Shown here piece by piece: positions 6,486 through 10,573 of a DNA stretch of 10,573 nt. A program made the translations under genes and the position numbers. This DNA comes from UBA668 sp049424465 (lineage in GTDB: Bacteria > Actinomycetota > Acidimicrobiia > Acidimicrobiales > Ilumatobacteraceae). The stretch covers positions 1 through 10,573 of the forward strand of contig JBMSSR010000090.1 of the NCBI GenBank assembly GCA_049424465.1, in the 5' to 3' direction. The number at the start of each line of letters is the position of its first letter. The stretch's first letter is position 1. Below the pieces are notes generated by a model. It did not search any database. It had not been told where the DNA came from and was given only the letters and a program-made list of their open reading frames with translations.

Positions 6486-7668
6486 TCGGGGTGGTGTCGG
6501 CGGGCGGCGCGACGCCCGAGCGACCGTGCTGCACCAGTGCGAGACCGGTGACGGCCAGTGTGCCGAGCGCCGCGATCGCGAACATCCCCTCGGACCCGAG
6601 TCCCGCGTAGATCGGCCCGGCCGAGAACGCGGTCAGTGCCCCCATGGCGAGGTTGCCGGCGCCGGCGAGACCCTGCGCTGCGCCGGCCCGTCCCTCCGGT
6701 GCCGACGAGGCGACCGCCGCCTGCACGGCAGGAATGCCGAGCGCCTGCACGACACCCTCGACGCCGCTGAGCAGCACGATGACCAGTGGTGACCGGATGA
6801 GGCCGTAGCTGACGACGAGCGGAGTGACCAGCACGGCGGTGATCACCGCGCCGCGGACGGCGCCGATGCGGTCGACGATGCGCCCACCGGTCGACGCGAG
6901 CAGCGCGAACGGGACGCCGAACAGCAAGAACGCGAACCCGATGAGGCCGTCGGGTGCGCCGAGGTCGGTGAGGTAGCGATCGAGGATCGAGTCGTAGAAG
7001 CCGACGGGCACGAACAGCGCGATGCTCAGCAGGATGGCGGTACGCACGCGCGGGATGCGCAGCAGGTCGAACGCCAGCCGGCGGTGTGGATCGGTCGGCG
7101 GCTCGGGCAGCGTCCGCGGGGCGAGCAGCAGCAGGCCGAGCACCGCGAACGTGCCCATCACGAGGAACGGCACCTTCAGCCCGAACGGCCCCACGAGCAG
7201 ACCGCCCACGGTCGGCCCGACGACGAATCCGGCCAACTCGACGGCCCCGAGCACACCGAGCCGCTGTGCCACGCGGTCGCGGTCGATCGACGACACGATG
7301 GCGCGCACCGAGGGCAGGAACAGCGAGTTGGAGACGCCCGTCAGGCAGCGTGAGAGCACGAGCATCAACAGCGTGGTGGACAGCGCGAACGACACACTGC
7401 CGGCGACGGCAGCTGCGAGGCCGAGCAGCAGCAACCGTTTCGAGTGGCCGCGGTCGGCGAGCGGCGCGAAGACGATCTGGCCGACCAGGCCGACGACGAA
7501 CCCGGTGCCGGCGATGAGGCCGAGCCCGAAGTTGGCGAAGCCGAACTCGTCCTGCAGGTTGCTGAGCAGGGCGAACACGACGCTGTTCGACATGCCGATC
7601 GTCGCAGTGGCGAGCAGGATGGCGTACCAGCCTGCGGGGTGACGGGCCGCTGCGGCGTCCTGCGTCAC
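6478..7668 (-). CDS. MFS transporter, DHA1-like drug or metabolite exporter
   Basis: A 396-aa, almost wholly hydrophobic protein with about 12 membrane helices, beginning at the GTG at 7668 (M-T-Q-D-A-A-A-A-R-H-P). This GTG shares GTGA with the stop of the upstream gene, a 4-bp overlap, so translation is probably coupled. An upstream in-frame start at 7755 would lie deep inside that gene and give an Arg-rich non-hydrophobic N-terminus, so it was rejected. The loop between helices 2 and 3 carries motif A (A-P-L-A-D-R-G-H-S-K-R), and helix 5 carries the exporter motif C (A-G-F-V-V-G-P-T-V-G-G). Motif C is typical of proton-driven antiporters that expel drugs or metabolites. The substrate is unknown. 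It is last in the DAHP synthase to MFS operon, and its tail overlaps the convergent thiolase gene by 8 bp, leaving no room for a terminator. Confidence 0.9.
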   Translation of the reverse strand: MTQDAAAARHPAGWYAILLATATIGMSNSVVFALLSNLQDEFGFANFGLGLIAGTGFVVGLVGQIVFAPLADRGHSKRLLLLGLAAAVAGSVSFALSTTLLMLVLSRCLTGVSNSLFLPSVRAIVSSIDRDRVAQRLGVLGAVELAGFVVGPTVGGLLVGPFGLKVPFLVMGTFAVLGLLLLAPRTLPEPPTDPHRRLAFDLLRIPRVRTAILLSIALFVPVGFYDSILDRYLTDLGAPDGLIGFAFLLFGVPFALLASTGGRIVDRIGAVRGAVITAVLVTPLVVSYGLIRSPLVIVLLSGVEGVVQALGIPAVQAAVASSAPEGRAGAAQGLAGAGNLAMGALTAFSAGPIYAGLGSEGMFAIAALGTLAVTGLALVQHGRSGVAPPADTTPIS

Positions 7669-8126
7669 CACGACGGCGGTGCGAGCAACTCGGCACGCAC
7701 CCGCACGACGTGCGGCTCGTCCAGGCAGCGCATGGCGCGCAGCTCGTAGCACCACTCACCGGCGTGCAGCTCGGCCAGGGTCCACGAGGTGCCGTCACAG
7801 TCGCACGGCCCGTCGAAGGGGAGCAGCGCATCGATGTCGAGCCCTGCCGTGTCGGCCTCGGCGCACCACAGCTCGAGCAGGCCGTGTCGGTAGTCGGGGT
7901 TGTCGACGAGGTCGTCGCCCGTCAGCGCCAGCTCGACCGTGGTGACCGTCACCGGGCGGACATCGCACAGGTTGACCACGTCACCCCCGAGTTCGCCGTC
8001 GAGCATCACCACGACCGGGCCCTCATGACCGGCGAGGCCGCCCACGAAGCCGTACCGCACGATCGGGAACCCGTCGTCACCGATGGCTTCGTACCGGATC
8101 CGATCACCGGGGGAGAGCGACGTCAT
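7665..8126 (-). CDS. Hypothetical protein, 153 aa, Cys-containing, unrecognised family
   Basis: I do not recognise this family with confidence. The ATG at 8126 overlaps the upstream hydrolase stop (ATGA), and its own stop overlaps the MFS start (GTGA), so it is a real gene locked between two others. Residues 1-65 read like a small beta-barrel (S-P-G-D-R-I-R-Y-E, then hydrophobic strands around V-V-V-M-L-D-G-E-L), perhaps SH3-like. The second half has G-L-L-E-L-W-C-A-E-A-D-T-A-G-L-D-I and a C-D-C-D-G segment. Cysteines are at 54, 88, 108, 110, 126 and 134, but without a regular metal-binding spacing apart from the C-x-C. There is no signal peptide or membrane helix, and the protein is acidic overall, so it is likely a soluble cytoplasmic protein. 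A link to the hydrolase or the exporter is inferred only from the overlaps. Confidence 0.82.
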   Translation of the reverse strand: MTSLSPGDRIRYEAIGDDGFPIVRYGFVGGLAGHEGPVVVMLDGELGGDVVNLCDVRPVTVTTVELALTGDDLVDNPDYRHGLLELWCAEADTAGLDIDALLPFDGPCDCDGTSWTLAELHAGEWCYELRAMRCLDEPHVVRVRAELLAPPSW

Positions 8127-9091
8127 CCGGCCACCGGCGACCCGAGACGCTGCCGACCGGGTGCAGCGGGAGTGGCGGCCACTGGCGGCGTCGCTGTGAC
8201 GCTGCCGTCGGCTGCATCGGGGCGCTCGCCGGACACGGCGAGCAGCAGGGCGTCGGCGAGGGCGGGCCACAGCACGAGGGCCTCGCTGGCCCACTCGTCG
8301 AACGGGCGGTCGGTCAGCGCCACACACGCCGTCGCTGCCTCCGGGTCGACCCACAGCAATGTTCCCGCCCCACCGAAGTGACCGAACGTCGCGGCGCTGT
8401 TGCGCGGACCGGTCCAGTGCGGACGTTTGCCGTCGCGAAGTTCGGTGCCGAGCCCCCACGCGCAGTCGTCGAACCTGCCGACGCCCGGCACGACCCCGGC
8501 GAGGCCGGCGAACTGCGGCGAGCGGAACGCTCGTGCGGCTGCTGGCGAGACCAATACGGGGTCGGTCACCTCGAGGACGAACCGCACGAGGTCGGCGACG
8601 GTGCCGAAGATGTCGCGCGCGGGCGAGCCGTCGAGCGTCGTCGATGACATGCCGAGCGGCTCGAGCACGCCCTCGCGCAGGTAGTCGACGAATGGCATTG
8701 CGGTGACCCGGGCGAGGTGTGACGCGAAGAGTTCGATGCCGGTGTTGCTGTAGATGCGGCGCGTGCCTGGCGCGGCGAGGCGCTCGGTGGTGTCGAACGC
8801 GAACCCCGCGGCGTGCGCCAGCAGGTGGCGCGGTGTGCAGCCGGCCATGTCGACGCCGTCGATGGCCCCGCGACGCTCGTCGAGGTCGCGCACCCCATCC
8901 TCGACGGCGCCGAGCGCCGCCCAGCCGACGAGCATCTTCGAGATCGAGGCCAGACGGAACACGTGGTGCTGCGGCCCCACGAACACCGTCGAGCGGTCGG
9001 GCAGCACCGCCGCCGCGGCAACATTGGCGACCGACCATCGACGGGTGAGTGACAGTGCGTCGGCGACCCGTTCCCGCTGCTCCATCGTCAT
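8123..9091 (-). CDS. Beta-lactamase-fold serine hydrolase (class C / EstB-like)
   Basis: A 322-aa serine hydrolase of the beta-lactamase superfamily (Pfam Beta-lactamase type). Catalytic motifs: S-I-S-K (Ser49 nucleophile, Lys52), Y-S-N (Tyr114 to Asn116), and H-F-G-G-A-G (238-243) in place of the K-T-G box, as in many esterases and D-amino-acid peptidases. The family includes esterases, peptidases and amide hydrolases; the substrate is not readable, and nothing points to antibiotic resistance. No signal peptide is seen, so it is likely cytoplasmic, unlike secreted beta-lactamases. The last ~30 residues are a Pro/Ala-rich tail. Start: ATG at 9091, with a second ATG at 9085. The GGGG at 9094-9097 sits 2 nt from the first but 8 nt from the second, so 9085 (320 aa) may be the true start. 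It lies 16 bp behind DAHP synthase and overlaps the next gene by ATGA. Confidence 0.88.
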   Translation of the reverse strand: MTMEQRERVADALSLTRRWSVANVAAAAVLPDRSTVFVGPQHHVFRLASISKMLVGWAALGAVEDGVRDLDERRGAIDGVDMAGCTPRHLLAHAAGFAFDTTERLAAPGTRRIYSNTGIELFASHLARVTAMPFVDYLREGVLEPLGMSSTTLDGSPARDIFGTVADLVRFVLEVTDPVLVSPAAARAFRSPQFAGLAGVVPGVGRFDDCAWGLGTELRDGKRPHWTGPRNSAATFGHFGGAGTLLWVDPEAATACVALTDRPFDEWASEALVLWPALADALLLAVSGERPDAADGSVTATPPVAATPAAPGRQRLGSPVAG

Positions 9092-9107
9092 CGCCCCGTC
9101 GATCCGG

Positions 9108-10463
9108 TCAGGCGAAGCCCGCGGTGCGGAGCAACTCGGCGACGTGGAAGGCGAGGTCGAGGCTCTGCCGGCCGTTCAACCGAGGGTCGCACACGGTCTG
9201 GTAGGCCTCGTCGAGCTGCAGTTCGGAAATGTTGTCGGCACCGCCCGTGCACTCGGTGACGTTGTCGCCGGTCAGCTCGACGTGGATGCCGCCCGGCCAC
9301 GTGCCCTCGGCGTGGTGCGCCCGCACGAACCCGGCGATCTCGGCACAGATGGTCTCGAACGTGCGGGTCTTGCGGCCGCTCGCACTGGTGATCGTGTTGC
9401 CGTGCATCGGATCGCACGCCCAGACCACCGGGTGCCCGGCGTCGCGCACCGCCCGCAGCAGCGGTCGCAGCCCGTCCTCGACCTTGTCGGCCCCCATCCT
9501 GCTGATGAGCGTGAGCCGACCGGGCAGACGGGCGGGGTTGAGCTTCTCGCACAGCTCGAGCACGTACGCGGCGTCAGTCGTGACGCCGACCTTGCAGCCG
9601 ATCGGGTTGCCGACGCCGCGGAGGAACTCGATGTGCGCGCCGTCGAGCTGGCGCGTGCGCTCACCGATCCACAGCATGTGCGCCGAGCAGTCGTACCAGC
9701 CGCCCGTCAGGCTGTCCTGGCGGGTGAGGGCCTCCTCGTAGCCGAGCAGCAGCGCCTCGTGGCTGGTGTACACGTCGGTCTCGTGCAGCGGATGCGTCAG
9801 CTCGGTGTCGATGCCGCACGCACGCATGAACTTCAGGGCGCGGTCGATCTCGTTGGCGAGCTGCTCGTAGCGCTGGCCCTCGGGGCTCGTCGACACGAAC
9901 TCCTGGGTCCAGGCATGTACGCGGCTGAGGTCGGCGAAGCCGCCCTTGGTGAAGGCGCGCAGCAGGTTGAGCGTCGCGGCCGACTGGTTGTAGGCCTGCA
10001 CGAGCCGCTCGGGGTCGGGGATGCGGGCGGCACTCGTGGCGACGTCGCCGTTGACGATGTGGCCACGGAAGCTGGGCAGTTCGAGGTCGCCGACCTTCTC
10101 GGTGGGGTTGCTGCGCGGCTTGGCGAACTGGCCGGCGATTCGACCCACCTTCACGACCGGCACGCCGATCGAGTACGTGAGCACCACGGCCATCTGGAGG
10201 ATGACGCGCAGCTTCTCGCGGATGTTGTTGGCCGAGAACTCCTCGAAGCTCTCGGCGCAGTCACCGGCCTGGAGCAGGAAGGCGTTCCCTGCGGCCACCT
10301 GCGCGAGGGATGACTGCAGCGACCGGGCCTCGCCGGCGAACACCAGCGGCGGGTACGACGCGATCTGCTTCAGCGCCCGGTCGAGATCTGCCTGGTCGGG
10401 CCAGTCGGGTTGCTGCAGGGCGGGAAACGACTGCCAACTCCCGGGGGTCCATGCCTTCGCCAC
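9108..10463 (-). CDS. aroG: Class II 3-deoxy-7-phosphoheptulonate (DAHP) synthase
   Basis: A 451-aa class II DAHP synthase, the first enzyme of the shikimate pathway, joining phosphoenolpyruvate and erythrose 4-phosphate. Metal ligands Cys69 (A-G-D-C-A-E), His354 (D-P-M-H-G-N-T), Glu396 (V-E-L-T-G-D-N) and Asp426 (C-D-P-R-L-N) correspond to M. tuberculosis Cys87, His369, Glu411 and Asp441. Substrate residues Arg108, Lys115, Glu268-Arg269, Lys291 and Arg322 are also present, so it should be active. The N-terminus W-T-P-G-S-W, then Q-Q-P, resembles the plant/proteobacterial form and is shorter than the M. tuberculosis form, whose N-terminal extension takes part in feedback inhibition. The GTG at 10463 is the only start codon in frame before the window edge and fits the family N-terminus. 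The symbol follows the mycobacterial usage. It is followed closely by the hydrolase gene. It is probably housekeeping; a dedicated metabolite role is possible but unproven. Confidence 0.94.
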   Translation of the reverse strand: MAKAWTPGSWQSFPALQQPDWPDQADLDRALKQIASYPPLVFAGEARSLQSSLAQVAAGNAFLLQAGDCAESFEEFSANNIREKLRVILQMAVVLTYSIGVPVVKVGRIAGQFAKPRSNPTEKVGDLELPSFRGHIVNGDVATSAARIPDPERLVQAYNQSAATLNLLRAFTKGGFADLSRVHAWTQEFVSTSPEGQRYEQLANEIDRALKFMRACGIDTELTHPLHETDVYTSHEALLLGYEEALTRQDSLTGGWYDCSAHMLWIGERTRQLDGAHIEFLRGVGNPIGCKVGVTTDAAYVLELCEKLNPARLPGRLTLISRMGADKVEDGLRPLLRAVRDAGHPVVWACDPMHGNTITSASGRKTRTFETICAEIAGFVRAHHAEGTWPGGIHVELTGDNVTECTGGADNISELQLDEAYQTVCDPRLNGRQSLDLAFHVAELLRTAGFA

Positions 10464-10470
10464 GGCGCGA

Positions 10471-10476
10471 AGCCTA
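10471..10476 (-). promoter_or_regulatory. Candidate -10 element of the DAHP synthase operon (leaderless)
   Basis: On the - strand TAGGCT ends 7 nt before the GTG at 10463, which places transcription start at the start codon. No recognisable -35 is seen 16-18 bp upstream and no Shine-Dalgarno is present. Confidence 0.4.
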
Positions 10477-10573
10477 ACGGCGCTCCCCGGATGATTCGCC
10501 GGGGTGCCCCCGACCGCGACGGGCGCGACGAGGGGCGACGCGAACGGGCCGCCCTGCCGGATGGCGAGGGCGG
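10477..10573. other. Window edge, no supported gene
   Basis: These 97 bp are very GC-rich. An ATG at 10491 (+) opens a frame to the window end, and a - strand frame ends in TAG at 10473-10475. Both translate to Arg/Gly-rich sequence with no recognisable domain, so neither is called. Confidence 0.4.

Noticed and set aside
7665..9038. A 457-residue - strand frame joining the hydrolase region to the unknown protein
   Set aside because: Only its last 153 residues look like protein. The upstream part is an Arg-rich shadow of the hydrolase gene, which has all its catalytic motifs in another frame.
8123..9091. Serine hydrolase as an antibiotic-resistance beta-lactamase
   Set aside because: It has no secretion signal and carries an H-x-G box in place of K-T-G, which is more typical of esterase or peptidase members.
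10491..10573. Start of a divergent gene at the right edge
   Set aside because: Only about 27 codons are visible, they are Arg/Gly/Asp-rich with no ribosome binding site, and the opposite strand is equally open.

Overview
The window is GC-rich (roughly two thirds G+C by eye) and densely packed, with ten genes, short gaps, GTG starts and several 4-bp gene overlaps. The protein families point to a high-GC actinobacterium: a DUF2510/DUF4190 membrane protein, a CYP124-type P450 and a class II DAHP synthase. An Acidimicrobiia (Ilumatobacter-like) source fits the style, but this is an inference and not something the sequence proves. No rRNA, tRNA, IS element, CRISPR array or phage gene was seen.

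Layout. (1) 2-2367, + strand: the 3' end of one ABC exporter half and a complete second half, overlapping by GTGA. Their motifs are asymmetric in a complementary way, so they should form a heterodimeric exporter with one degenerate ATP site. (2) 2402-3103 (-) and 3146-3826 (+): a DUF2510/DUF4190 membrane protein and a histidine-phosphatase enzyme, divergently transcribed from a 42-bp gap that holds two interleaved promoter candidates and a perfect 8-bp inverted repeat. (3) 3863-5116 (-) and 5280-6485 (+): a CYP124-like cytochrome P450 and a thiolase, divergent across a 163-bp control region. Together they suggest terminal hydroxylation of methyl-branched or sterol-like lipids followed by beta-oxidation. 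(4) 6478-10463, - strand: an apparent four-gene operon running class II DAHP synthase, beta-lactamase-fold serine hydrolase, unrecognised Cys-containing 153-aa protein, MFS exporter. The last three are joined by ATGA and GTGA overlaps.

The clearest cross-cutting pattern is at the starts of transcription units. Four of the five first genes (DUF2510 protein, phosphatase, P450, DAHP synthase) have a TANNNT -10 hexamer ending 6-9 nt before the start codon, as expected for leaderless mRNAs. Only the thiolase has a normal leader with a strong Shine-Dalgarno, and that leader contains a perfect 10-bp palindrome.

Nothing here is an obviously new defence or mobile system. The best candidates for novelty are the hydrolase / unknown protein / MFS unit behind DAHP synthase, and the compact divergent control region at 3104-3145.
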